Under the pieces are notes generated by a model, which worked only from the letters and a program-made list of their open reading frames with translations, was not told where the DNA came from and made no database searches. Positions 1 through 8,022 of a stretch of 64,000 bases of DNA are shown here, one piece after another (position 1 is the stretch's first letter; the number at the start of each line of letters is the position of its first letter). Source of the DNA: Paenibacillus daejeonensis DSM 15491 (GTDB taxonomy: Bacteria > Bacillota > Bacilli > Paenibacillales > Paenibacillaceae); NCBI RefSeq assembly GCF_000378385.1, contig NZ_KB899659.1, positions 461,418 through 525,417 on the forward strand. Reading direction: 5' to 3'. The position numbers and the translations under genes are program-made.

Positions 1-897
1 ATAAATCGTATACAGCCCGCTATCGGCATACGACGTATGATACGAATAAACGGAGTAGGCCAGTCCGCGCTTCTCCCGAATTTCCTGAAACAGGCGCGAA
101 CTCATTCCGCCGCCTATAGCATTGTTAAGTAGAATCATGGCATACAGCCGCGGATCATTAATCGAGCAACCTTGGAAGGACAAACAAATATGGTTTTGCT
201 CCGTTTTTTTCTTATGGAATAAATATTCCCCTTTAAATACCGGTGGCTGCAGCACTGCACTGGTCCCGCGAGCATTAAATCGGCCAAAATATTTCTCCAG
301 CAAGCTTAAAACAGCCTCGGGTTCGACGTTTCCGGCCACACTGATCACCGTGTTATCGATACGGTAATGACTGTTCATGAACGTACGAAGGGTATCGGCG
401 TTCATAGCCATCAGTCTGCTCTCATCACCCAGAATCGAATACGCCAGGGGATGGTTTCCGTAGCTTGCACGCGAAGCCTCATCATGCACTTTATCGTCAG
501 GCGTGTCTTCGTACATCGAAATTTCTTCTAAAATAACATTTTTCTCTTTGGCGAGTTCACCCTCGTCGAATTCCGATTCGAAAAACATGTCTGCCAGAGC
601 ATCGACTGCGATCGGCAGATGCTGATCCAATACTTTTGCATAATAGCAGGTATATTCCTTGGATGTAAAAGCATTCACGTTACCGCCGATGCCGTCAAAG
701 ACGTCTGCAATATCCTTAGCCGTGCGCTGTTTCGTGCCTTTGAAGAGCATATGCTCAATAAAATGCGAGATGCCGCTATTCTCGGGTGTTTCGTTGCGGG
801 AGCCCGTCTTGACCCAGATACCGAAGGAGACAGACCGGCAGGTCGGAATGCTCTCGACGATAACCCGAAGCCCGTTGCTCAAGGTGTATTTCTTCAA
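1..897 (-). CDS. mlpA: M16 family zinc metallopeptidase (partial, C-terminus outside window)
   Basis: Processing-protease-like zinc peptidase of the insulinase/M16 family (YmxG/MlpA in B. subtilis, where it also follows ylxY). Only the first 299 codons are in the window; the gene runs off the left edge. The start is TTG at 897, chosen because AGGAGGGT ends 8 nt upstream and no ATG fits; the protein opens LKKYTLSNGLRVIVESIPT. The inverted zinc motif HFIEH lies at residues 45-49, so the N-terminal domain looks catalytically intact. It follows ylxY by 43 nt with no terminator in between, so co-transcription is likely. The family assignment is firm; the natural substrate is not known to me. Confidence 0.9.
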   Translation of the reverse strand, partial: MKKYTLSNGLRVIVESIPTCRSVSFGIWVKTGSRNETPENSGISHFIEHMLFKGTKQRTAKDIADVFDGIGGNVNAFTSKEYTCYYAKVLDQHLPIAVDALADMFFESEFDEGELAKEKNVILEEISMYEDTPDDKVHDEASRASYGNHPLAYSILGDESRLMAMNADTLRTFMNSHYRIDNTVISVAGNVEPEAVLSLLEKYFGRFNARGTSAVLQPPVFKGEYLFHKKKTEQNHICLSFQGCSINDPRLYAMILLNNAIGGGMSSRLFQEIREKRGLAYSVYSYHTSYADSGLYTIY

Positions 898-940
898 AAT
901 AGGTTACCCTCCTAAAATCAATGATTTTACTATATCAGAA

Positions 941-1918
941 TTATGACGGTCGCTCAACCGGCGCGATCCGCTTGGTCGACAACAGCTCGCTCACGGTACC
1001 GAGCGCCAGCGACTTGTTCTTGATTGCAGCAATCATTCCCGGCAGCGCCTCACTGGAGGAGGCGGTCGGATGCATCAGAATTAATGCACCAGGTTCGAGC
1101 CGCAGCGAAATTTTGCGAATGATCCACTCCGGGGCAGGCTTCTTCCAGTCTACCGTATCCAGCGTCCATAACACCGTACCCAACCCTTGCTCTGCTGCCA
1201 GCTCCACGGTCTGCTGATTATAATCTCCTGACGGCGGGGCAAACCAGCGGTTCTGAACGCCAAGCTGATCCTTCAGCAGCTGCTCGGTACGGGTAATCTG
1301 ACGCAGCGCAGAAGACCGATCAAGTTGACTCATATTGGGATGTGAATACGCATGGTTGGACATTTCATGTCCCTGCGACTGAATTTGTTTGGCAATGTCC
1401 GCATGCTTGCTCAGCCAGGAACCATCCAGGAAGAACGTCGCTTTAACCCCTTCATCAGCCAGAACTTTAAGCATCGGTTCAATATATTCATTGCCCCAAG
1501 CTACATTGATCATCAATGCTACCATTGGCTTCAGCGGATTTCCCTTATAGATGGGATGCGGCCCCAAGTCCGCCAGCTTGGTCTTCGGTTCGATTTCTCG
1601 AAACACGTACTGAATCTCGCCACCTGTCCAGGCCTGTCGATTCAGTTCATACGTCTTGTCGGTATCAACTTCAAACCCATTGTAGCCGGGAATTAACTTC
1701 CACACCCGATCCACCCGTGGCTCCACCGGTGCGATCCGCTTGCTTGCCGCTGTCTCTCGGATACGCTGCATTAGCTCATCCTCAGCACCTGCTGTCGTCT
1801 GCTGGATGCGGTTTTCTTTAACTGCTGCGATGTAGTGGGCCACGCTATTGTCACTATTAAGCCAGATGAACAAAACGAGAGCCGTCACCAGTATGGTCAT
1901 CCATTTTGTACGACGCAT
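941..1918 (-). CDS. ylxY: YlxY-type polysaccharide deacetylase-like protein
   Basis: Carbohydrate-esterase-4 (NodB) fold protein of 325 aa, placed between pnp and mlpA as in B. subtilis. I start at ATG 1918 because AAGGGTGGGG precedes it; a longer frame begins at 1951 without a site. A short basic stretch and one hydrophobic segment (about residues 6-19) suggest a signal anchor, so the protein is probably exported. The deacetylase domain occupies roughly residues 130-320. The metal-binding HxxxH is present in SNHAYSHPNM, but the usual TFDDGP motif is replaced by MINVAWGN, so the catalytic Asp pair is missing. It may be an inactive or altered deacetylase. Any role in the spore envelope is inferred from the family name only. 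Confidence 0.85.
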   Translation of the reverse strand: MRRTKWMTILVTALVLFIWLNSDNSVAHYIAAVKENRIQQTTAGAEDELMQRIRETAASKRIAPVEPRVDRVWKLIPGYNGFEVDTDKTYELNRQAWTGGEIQYVFREIEPKTKLADLGPHPIYKGNPLKPMVALMINVAWGNEYIEPMLKVLADEGVKATFFLDGSWLSKHADIAKQIQSQGHEMSNHAYSHPNMSQLDRSSALRQITRTEQLLKDQLGVQNRWFAPPSGDYNQQTVELAAEQGLGTVLWTLDTVDWKKPAPEWIIRKISLRLEPGALILMHPTASSSEALPGMIAAIKNKSLALGTVSELLSTKRIAPVERPS

Positions 1919-2010
1919 GCCATCCCCACCCTTCTTGTACACTTCAATCATATGATTGCAGGTAAGGGATTATGAAGCGTTTGTCCTACGGCATTTCTCG
2001 CGTATAAATG

Positions 2011-2039
2011 AAAAAAGAGTCAGACAGAATCTGGCTCTT
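2011..2039 (-). terminator. Rho-independent terminator after pnp
   Basis: Read on the minus strand, AAGAGCCAGA and TCTGACTCTT form a 10-bp stem with one C-A mismatch and a 5-nt loop, followed by a run of six T. It begins 45 nt after the pnp stop codon and ahead of ylxY, so ylxY and mlpA may be reached by read-through or by an unseen promoter. Confidence 0.65.
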
Positions 2040-2083
2040 ATCAATAGACTATGGTTTGATCGGATTCGTACTTCGGATTCGTA

Positions 2084-4189
2084 CTAATTAGAAGAAACTT
2101 GCGTTTGAGCGGCGAGCACAGCTTTGCGGGACAGGTTAACCCGGCCTTGCTGATCAATTTCGGTGACTTTGACCGTAATCTGATCGCCAACCTTCACGAC
2201 ATCTTCGGTTTTGGCTACACGTTCTGCCGCCAATTGAGAGATGTGGACCAGTCCTTCTTTGCCTGGCAGAATCTCAACGAACGCTCCGAACTTCTCGACG
2301 CGCTTGACGGTTCCAACATAAATTTCTCCTACAACAACTTCCTTGACGATACCTTCGATAATCTGCTTGGCCTTCTGGTTCATTTCTTCGTTGGAGGAAG
2401 CAATGAATACCGTACCGTCCTGCTCGATATCGATTTTAACTCCCGTTTCTTCAATAATTTTGTTGATGATCTTGCCTCCGGCTCCGATAACATCACGGAT
2501 TTTGTCCGGATTGATCGACAAGATGAGGATCTTCGGAGCATACGGCGACAGGCTCTTACGTGGCTGCTGCATGACCTCGAGCATCTTGTCCAAGATAAAC
2601 ATACGGCCATGGCGTGCTTGCTCCAGCGCTTGATTCAGAATCGACCGGTCAATTCCAGCAATCTTGATATCCATCTGGATCGCTGTAACGCCTTCCGCTG
2701 TACCTGCAACCTTGAAATCCATATCGCCAAGATGGTCTTCCATTCCCTGAATATCCGTCAGAATCGAGAAGTCATCTCCATCCTTGATCAGACCCATCGC
2801 CACACCTGCTACAGGTGCTTTAATTGGTACACCAGCATCCATCATGGCAAGCGTACTTGCACAGATACTAGCCTGTGAAGACGAGCCGTTAGACTCCAGC
2901 ACCTCGGATACGAGGCGAATGGTGTAAGGGAAATCTTTTTCGGACGGGATTACCTTCGCGAGCGCGCGCTCACCCAGTGCACCATGTCCAATTTCGCGGC
3001 GGCCTGGCGCACGCAGCATTCTGGCTTCCCCAACGCTGAATGGCGGGAAATTGTAATGATGCATGAACCGTTTGGTTTCCTCGAGGGAAATACCGTCCAG
3101 GATTTGTACATCGCCTAGCGCACCAAGCGTACAGATACTCAATGCCTGAGTTTGACCACGCGTAAATAAACCGGATCCGTGCGTTCTAGGCAACTGAGCT
3201 ACATCGCACTCAATCGGACGAATTTCGTCAAGTTTGCGCCCATCAGGGCGGACCTTGTCCACCGTAATCAAGCGGCGCACTTCTTCTTTGACGATATCAT
3301 GCAGCACTTCCTTAACATCAGATAAGTGCTCAGGTGTTTCGGCATAAATCTCCTCAAAATGTGCGACAGCTTCATCTTCAATCCCATCGATCGCATCCTG
3401 ACGAGCATGCTTCTCCTGAATCCGAATCGCTTCAACCAGACGATCTTGCGCATAGGCGCGCACGGCTTCATTAACGTCACTATTCACCGCATGGAGGACA
3501 ACCTCCATCTTCGGTTTTCCAGCCTTCTCAACCAACTGCTCCTGTACGGCAACGATTTTCTTGATCTCGTCATGACCGAACATGATCGCTTCCAGCATCA
3601 CGTCCTCGGACACTTCATTGGCTTCGGCCTCGACCATCATGATTGCGTCCTTCGTACCAGCTACGACGACATAGATATCGCTTTTTTCTTCTTGTTCAAT
3701 CGTCGGGTTAATAATGAACTGTCCGTCAATCCGTGCAACAACTACGCCACCGATTGGTCCGTCAAACGGTACATCGGAGATGGCAAGCGCTGCTGACGTT
3801 CCGATCATCGCTGCAATGCTTGGTGAACAATCCTGATCCACACTCATGACCAGATCGAGGATTTGTACGTCATTGCGGAACCCTTCCGGGAACAAGGGAC
3901 GAATTGGACGGTCGATCAAGCGGCTCGCAAGAATCGCTTTTTCGCTCGGACGCCCTTCGCGCTTAATGAACCCGCCAGGGATTTTGCCTACGGCGTATAA
4001 CCGTTCTTCATAATTTACCGTTAACGGAAAGAAATCTAGTTTCTTTGGCTCAGATGAAGCTGTAACTGTACACAACACGACAGTATCGCCGTAGCGTACA
4101 GTCACCGCAGCATTGGCTTGCTTGGCCAAACGCCCGGTTTCCAGCACCAGTCGTCTGCCGCCGAGCTGCATTTCTACGCTTTGTAACAT
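2084..4189 (-). CDS. pnp: Polyribonucleotide nucleotidyltransferase (PNPase)
   Basis: 3'-to-5' phosphorolytic exoribonuclease that degrades RNA to nucleoside diphosphates; a homotrimer of the cytoplasmic RNA-decay machinery. At 701 aa it has the family length. Two RNase PH-type domains (about 1-140 and 310-540) flank a helical linker. The second carries the acidic active-site segment [18 protein letters not shown] domain with [12 protein letters not shown] follows at about 555-615, then an S1 domain ([17 protein letters not shown]) at about 620-690. AGGAGGGATAAC precedes the ATG. The gene lies behind the rpsO terminator, so its expression depends on read-through or on its own promoter in 4190-4290, where I found no good candidate. 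Confidence 0.98.
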   Translation of the reverse strand: MLQSVEMQLGGRRLVLETGRLAKQANAAVTVRYGDTVVLCTVTASSEPKKLDFFPLTVNYEERLYAVGKIPGGFIKREGRPSEKAILASRLIDRPIRPLFPEGFRNDVQILDLVMSVDQDCSPSIAAMIGTSAALAISDVPFDGPIGGVVVARIDGQFIINPTIEQEEKSDIYVVVAGTKDAIMMVEAEANEVSEDVMLEAIMFGHDEIKKIVAVQEQLVEKAGKPKMEVVLHAVNSDVNEAVRAYAQDRLVEAIRIQEKHARQDAIDGIEDEAVAHFEEIYAETPEHLSDVKEVLHDIVKEEVRRLITVDKVRPDGRKLDEIRPIECDVAQLPRTHGSGLFTRGQTQALSICTLGALGDVQILDGISLEETKRFMHHYNFPPFSVGEARMLRAPGRREIGHGALGERALAKVIPSEKDFPYTIRLVSEVLESNGSSSQASICASTLAMMDAGVPIKAPVAGVAMGLIKDGDDFSILTDIQGMEDHLGDMDFKVAGTAEGVTAIQMDIKIAGIDRSILNQALEQARHGRMFILDKMLEVMQQPRKSLSPYAPKILILSINPDKIRDVIGAGGKIINKIIEETGVKIDIEQDGTVFIASSNEEMNQKAKQIIEGIVKEVVVGEIYVGTVKRVEKFGAFVEILPGKEGLVHISQLAAERVAKTEDVVKVGDQITVKVTEIDQQGRVNLSRKAVLAAQTQVSSN

Positions 4190-4287
4190 GTTATCCCTCC
4201 TGTCTTCTTCTGTTCAATTCGACAATGCCCGGCTCAACTCCTGCACCAGACAAGTTTATGTACATCTCATAAATGAGAACATGCTAT

Positions 4288-4344
4288 AAAAAGCAACCAA
4301 GTGGCGGCCGTTCGCTACGGAACAAGCTGTCCACCCGGTTGCTT
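4288..4344 (-). terminator. Terminator between rpsO and pnp
   Basis: On the minus strand AAGCAACC pairs with GGTTGCTT, with a further GTGG/CCAC pairing inside, and is followed by TTTTTA. The hairpin starts 18 nt after the rpsO stop. It should release most rpsO transcripts and set a lower level for pnp, the arrangement known from other bacteria with the rpsO-pnp pair. Confidence 0.8.
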
Positions 4345-4361
4345 CTGGACTCACAAATCGA

Positions 4362-4631
4362 TTAACGACGAAGGCCAAGCTTCTCGATCAGTGCGCTGTA
4401 ACGTCTAACATCCTTGTTCTTCAAGTATGCCAGCAATTTACGGCGTTGACCTACCATCTTAAGCAAACCACGACGGGAGTGATGATCCTTCTTGTGTGTC
4501 CGCAGATGATCAGTCAGATTCACGATGTTCTCAGTCAAAATCGCAACTTGCACCTCCGGAGAACCGGTATCGGTAGCATGAGTCTTGTGCGTGTCAATGA
4601 GTTCATTCTTACGCTCTTGTGTGATAGCCAT
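4362..4631 (-). CDS. rpsO: 30S ribosomal protein S15
   Basis: Primary rRNA-binding protein of the 30S platform, contacting helices 20-22 of 16S rRNA. The 89-aa product [20 protein letters not shown] has the exact family length if started at 4631, where AGGAGGT precedes the ATG by 7 nt; the frame also contains an ATG three codons upstream that lies within the spacer. The conserved [16 protein letters not shown] core and the C-terminal LIEKLGLRR are present. It has its own promoter candidate (4736-4764) and a terminator (4288-4344), so it can be a single-gene transcript inside the larger locus. Confidence 0.98.
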   Translation of the reverse strand: MAITQERKNELIDTHKTHATDTGSPEVQVAILTENIVNLTDHLRTHKKDHHSRRGLLKMVGQRRKLLAYLKNKDVRRYSALIEKLGLRR

Positions 4632-4735
4632 TCTCTTCACCTCCTAAATAATAATCGCCTATGGCCTCGAAACCGCCGGTGAAGTCGAGTATCCAAGCCA
4701 TGGTTCGGATGCGTAGTGTAACCGCAACCTGAATC

Positions 4736-4764
4736 AGTATAGCACAGCAGCCTACGGAAGTAAA
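4736..4764 (-). promoter_or_regulatory. Sigma-A-type promoter for rpsO
   Basis: On the minus strand TTTACT (4764-4759) and TATACT (4741-4736) are spaced by exactly 17 nt. It lies immediately downstream of the ribF stop (4771), with a predicted start near 4729 and a leader of about 100 nt before rpsO. The position makes it a natural rpsO promoter. Confidence 0.6.
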
Positions 4765-4770
4765 CCCGGC

Positions 4771-5724
4771 CTACAGGGAGACCAGGCCAAGCAGTTGGCG
4801 AGCCGTATTGGCATCCGTTGCAATCTGGGCGATCAGCTCATCGACCGATCCGAACTTGCGCTCTTCCCGGATGAAATGACAAAATGAAACCTGCAATTCC
4901 TTACCATAGAGATCCCCACTGTAATCAAACAGATGCACTTCTGCCGTTGGCGCTCCACCCGGTGCGTTGAAGGTAGGCTTGAAGCCAAGGTTCATTACAC
5001 CAGCAAAGGTGGTCTCTCCACTCGTTGCTCTGACTGCATATACGCCCAACCTTGGCAAGACATAGGGGTGGACCAAGTGGACATTGGCAGTGGGAAAACC
5101 AATCGTGCGCCCCCTGCCATCACCTGTCTGGACAATACCCGAAAAACGATACGGGCGTCCGAGCAGCGATTCCGCATGGTCTACAGCACCCAAGGCCAAT
5201 TCTTTACGGATGAGCGTGCTGCTGACTTTCTCATCATTCTGATGGAAAGGAGAAACAATCTCCACTTCCATTCTGCCTTTACCAAGCTCCCGAAGGGTTT
5301 CAGCCTTGCCTTCTCCGCGATGCCCAAAGGAGAAGTCAAAGCCGACAACGGCTCGTTGCACCTGCAACGGGACGAGCACCTCTTCCACAAATCGGACAGG
5401 CTCTACAGCTGCGAAGGTCAGATCAAAGCGGAACACGTAGGCAACCTCAACGCCAAGCGAAGCAAACAGGGCCATTTTGTCATCAAGAGGAGTTAAATAA
5501 GTCAGATAGGGCTCCTCTTGGGACAATACTTCTCTCGGATGCGGATGGAATGTCATAATCGATGGACACAGGCCATCGGCACGAGCCGCCTCTACTGCCT
5601 TTTGGATCACCTGCTGGTGTCCTCTGTGCACACCATCAAAATGTCCGATTGCAAGAGTTTGAGGCAAAGCGCAATTCTCCAGCTGCTGATCAGTTAACGG
5701 ATAGCTTAATTCGATTATTTTCAC
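4771..5724 (-). CDS. ribF: Bifunctional riboflavin kinase / FAD synthetase
   Basis: Converts riboflavin to FMN and then FAD in the cytoplasm. The N-terminal nucleotidyltransferase motif GHFDGVHRGHQ is at residues 27-37 and the C-terminal flavokinase motif GFPTAN at 209-214, so both halves are present in 317 aa. The start is GTG at 5724 with AGGTG 8 nt upstream. It follows truB by about 40 nt and is the last gene of the rimP-nusA-infB string before the rpsO promoter. Confidence 0.97.
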   Translation of the reverse strand: MKIIELSYPLTDQQLENCALPQTLAIGHFDGVHRGHQQVIQKAVEAARADGLCPSIMTFHPHPREVLSQEEPYLTYLTPLDDKMALFASLGVEVAYVFRFDLTFAAVEPVRFVEEVLVPLQVQRAVVGFDFSFGHRGEGKAETLRELGKGRMEVEIVSPFHQNDEKVSSTLIRKELALGAVDHAESLLGRPYRFSGIVQTGDGRGRTIGFPTANVHLVHPYVLPRLGVYAVRATSGETTFAGVMNLGFKPTFNAPGGAPTAEVHLFDYSGDLYGKELQVSFCHFIREERKFGSVDELIAQIATDANTARQLLGLVSL

Positions 5725-5765
5725 TTCGGCTACACCTGCATTTCTTTCATAAACTTAAGGAAGCG

Positions 5766-6668
5766 TCAAGAAAACACCTTGACGGGACAAATCAGTCCGC
5801 GGGCAGCATCTGCCCGATAAATTCCTAAAAACGCATCGGTTTCATCGTACAATCGAACCAGCTGACCGTCCGTTGGTTCGGCCGATAAAGCAGGCCACTG
5901 GAGTTTCTGTCCTTTTAATGCGCGCTCCGCCGAGCGTGCATCCACTACCAGCCGCTGCATATTCGTTAACCCCTGGTCAGGGCTGAGTAGATGCTCTGAC
6001 AATACGCCCTGCTCATGCAATTCGCGAATCTGTTCCATCGTCAGGCAATCGGCTTCACCAAAGCCTGCCGATTGGGTGCGCCTCAGCTCCGCCATCGCGG
6101 CAGGCACGCCTAGCGCTTTGCCAATGTCAACGCACAGCGTACGGATGTACGTCCCTTTGGAACAAGTTACAGAGAACGAGAAGCGCGGACGATCGAGCTC
6201 TAGTGACATCGAGAGCAGCTCCAGCTCATAGATGGTGACTTGACGCTTTTTACGCTCGACCACCTTGCCTTCGCGTGCCAACTCATACAGCCGGCGACCC
6301 TCTACACGAACCGCTGAATACATCGGCGGCACTTGCTCAATCTCACCGACAAAGGAACGCAGCACCTGCCTGATTGCCTCTTCATTTACGGAGATATGAT
6401 CTGCAGTCTCGATAACTTCCCCTGTCAAATCTTCTGTATCTGTGGCGACCCCAAGCTCCAAAACCGCTTCGTATGCTTTGGGGCGCTCTTGCAAATATTC
6501 AACTACACGCGTAGCCCGTCCTATGCACAGTGGCAACACGCCTGTGACTTCAGGATCTAACGTACCGGCATGACCAATTCGTTTGATACGCAGCATGCCT
6601 CTGACTTTTGCTACCACATCATGTGATGTCCAGCCTGCGGGCTTCCACACGGCCAATATTCCATCCAT
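5766..6668 (-). CDS. truB: tRNA pseudouridine(55) synthase
   Basis: Makes pseudouridine 55 in the T-loop of elongator tRNAs. The protein is 300 aa and opens MDGILAVWKPAGWTSHDVV; the catalytic Asp38 sits in AGTLDPEVTG, and the C-terminal PUA-like part follows. The ATG is one nucleotide past the nrnA stop (TAG), which suggests translational coupling. AGGAGGG lies within the end of nrnA, about 12 nt upstream, slightly far but usable. Confidence 0.97.
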   Translation of the reverse strand: MDGILAVWKPAGWTSHDVVAKVRGMLRIKRIGHAGTLDPEVTGVLPLCIGRATRVVEYLQERPKAYEAVLELGVATDTEDLTGEVIETADHISVNEEAIRQVLRSFVGEIEQVPPMYSAVRVEGRRLYELAREGKVVERKKRQVTIYELELLSMSLELDRPRFSFSVTCSKGTYIRTLCVDIGKALGVPAAMAELRRTQSAGFGEADCLTMEQIRELHEQGVLSEHLLSPDQGLTNMQRLVVDARSAERALKGQKLQWPALSAEPTDGQLVRLYDETDAFLGIYRADAARGLICPVKVFS

Positions 6669-6669
6669 A

Positions 6670-7662
6670 CTATCCTAATGCCCTCCTGACAGACTCCACC
6701 ACCATACTGATGACGTCCGGCACCTGGCCTTCAATCCGGCAGCCCGCTGCCCGGACATGTCCGCCGCCACCAAACGTCTGAGCAACAGCAGCTACATTGG
6801 CCTTGCCAGCGGAACGAAAACTGACTTTCGTATGACCGTCTTCCGTGCCCTTGTACAAGATACCAACTTCGACGCCTTCTACATTAAGCGCATAGTTGAC
6901 CAAGCCCTCCAGATCTTCACCGGTTGCGCCGGTATCAGCCAAATCTGCGGGTTCGATGAACAACCAACTGATACGACCATCATCCGTGAAGGACAATCGG
7001 GAAAGAGCCCGCTGTAAAAGCCGTAGCTGTGGCATGGTCATCTTCTCGAGCAGATGATCAGCTAGCTGATTGCCGCTCACACCGATACGCAGCAGTTCCG
7101 AAGCGATCTCCATCACATGGGGTGTGGTGTTGGAGTAACGGAACCCACCGGTATCCGTGAGCAGACCTGTATATACTGCGGTAGCAGCCTCCAGATCGAG
7201 CTCAATTCCTTGATGTGCAATCAGATCATACAAGATTTCAACCGTTGCTGCAGCATCAGGACGGATCAGATTGACGGTGCCAAAAGCATCGTTGGTTGGG
7301 TGGTGGTCAATATTAAGCAGCTGCGCATCTTCCGCGAATGATTGGCTAACGATGCCGATCCTTCGGAAATCCGCGCAGTCGATTGAGATAATATGAGTAA
7401 AGGAGCGGTCCAGGGGATGCTCCTTCACACAGGTAATACTATCTGCCAAGGTTAAGTAGGAAAGCCGGGACGGAACTGCCCCTTCATTGACGAGCACCGC
7501 CCGCTTACCCAAACGCCCCAGCAACCAGCCAATCAGAACGGTCGAGCTGATCGCGTCGCCATCTGGCTGGACATGCGAGACGACCAAAAAGTCGTCTCTG
7601 CTTGCCATGAACGAGTAAGCCTCCTCGAGCTGCCGCACATAGGCTGCTGCATGCTCTGTCAT
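6670..7662 (-). CDS. nrnA: DHH/DHHA1 oligoribonuclease and pAp phosphatase
   Basis: NrnA-type phosphodiesterase of 330 aa. Family members degrade oligoribonucleotides of a few nucleotides and hydrolyse 3'-phosphoadenosine 5'-phosphate. The DHH domain shows DGDAISS (DGD at 34-36) and NIDHHPTND (DHH at 119-121); the DHHA1 domain ends with [11 protein letters not shown] near residue 305. Its ATG overlaps the rbfA stop (ATGA, 4 nt). In B. subtilis nrnA is not in this operon, so its place between rbfA and truB is a lineage feature linking RNA decay to ribosome assembly genes. Confidence 0.93.
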   Translation of the reverse strand: MTEHAAAYVRQLEEAYSFMASRDDFLVVSHVQPDGDAISSTVLIGWLLGRLGKRAVLVNEGAVPSRLSYLTLADSITCVKEHPLDRSFTHIISIDCADFRRIGIVSQSFAEDAQLLNIDHHPTNDAFGTVNLIRPDAAATVEILYDLIAHQGIELDLEAATAVYTGLLTDTGGFRYSNTTPHVMEIASELLRIGVSGNQLADHLLEKMTMPQLRLLQRALSRLSFTDDGRISWLFIEPADLADTGATGEDLEGLVNYALNVEGVEVGILYKGTEDGHTKVSFRSAGKANVAAVAQTFGGGGHVRAAGCRIEGQVPDVISMVVESVRRALG

Positions 7663-8015
7663 CGGCTTTCCTTCCCTTGGTTGAGCTGGTCTAGCAAGGA
7701 TTCAATGTGACTGCCGTATTCAATACTGCTGTCAAACTTGAAGATAAGGTCCGGCGTATGCCGGAACCGAATCCGTTTGCCGAGCTCCGAACGGAGGAAG
7801 CCTTTGCCTCTGGCCAATGCCTTCAGCGTTTCTTCCTTTTGTTCTTCGCTGCCGAGGACACTGAGATAGACGCGTGCTTGCGACAGATCTCCTGTAACCT
7901 CTACCCCAGTTACCGTAATAAACCCGATACGTGGATCCTTCAGCTCCGATTGAATCAGCTGACTAAGCTCTTTTTTGATTTGTTCTCCGACACGCTCCAC
8001 TCGGATTTTGGCCAT
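7659..8015 (-). CDS. rbfA: 30S ribosome-binding factor A
   Basis: Small KH-fold assembly factor that helps mature the 5' end of 16S rRNA and binds the 30S subunit. The 118-aa protein opens [20 protein letters not shown] and contains the expected [19 protein letters not shown] segment. GAGAGGTGAG precedes the ATG and overlaps the infB stop region; only 7 nt separate infB and rbfA. B. subtilis has ylxP at this spot; here it is absent. Confidence 0.97.
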   Translation of the reverse strand: MAKIRVERVGEQIKKELSQLIQSELKDPRIGFITVTGVEVTGDLSQARVYLSVLGSEEQKEETLKALARGKGFLRSELGKRIRFRHTPDLIFKFDSSIEYGSHIESLLDQLNQGKESR

Positions 8016-8022
8016 TAGCGGC

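Noticed and set aside
4190-4287. Independent pnp promoter
   Set aside because: Candidates such as TTGCTT-17-TTTATG are poor matches and overlap the rpsO terminator.
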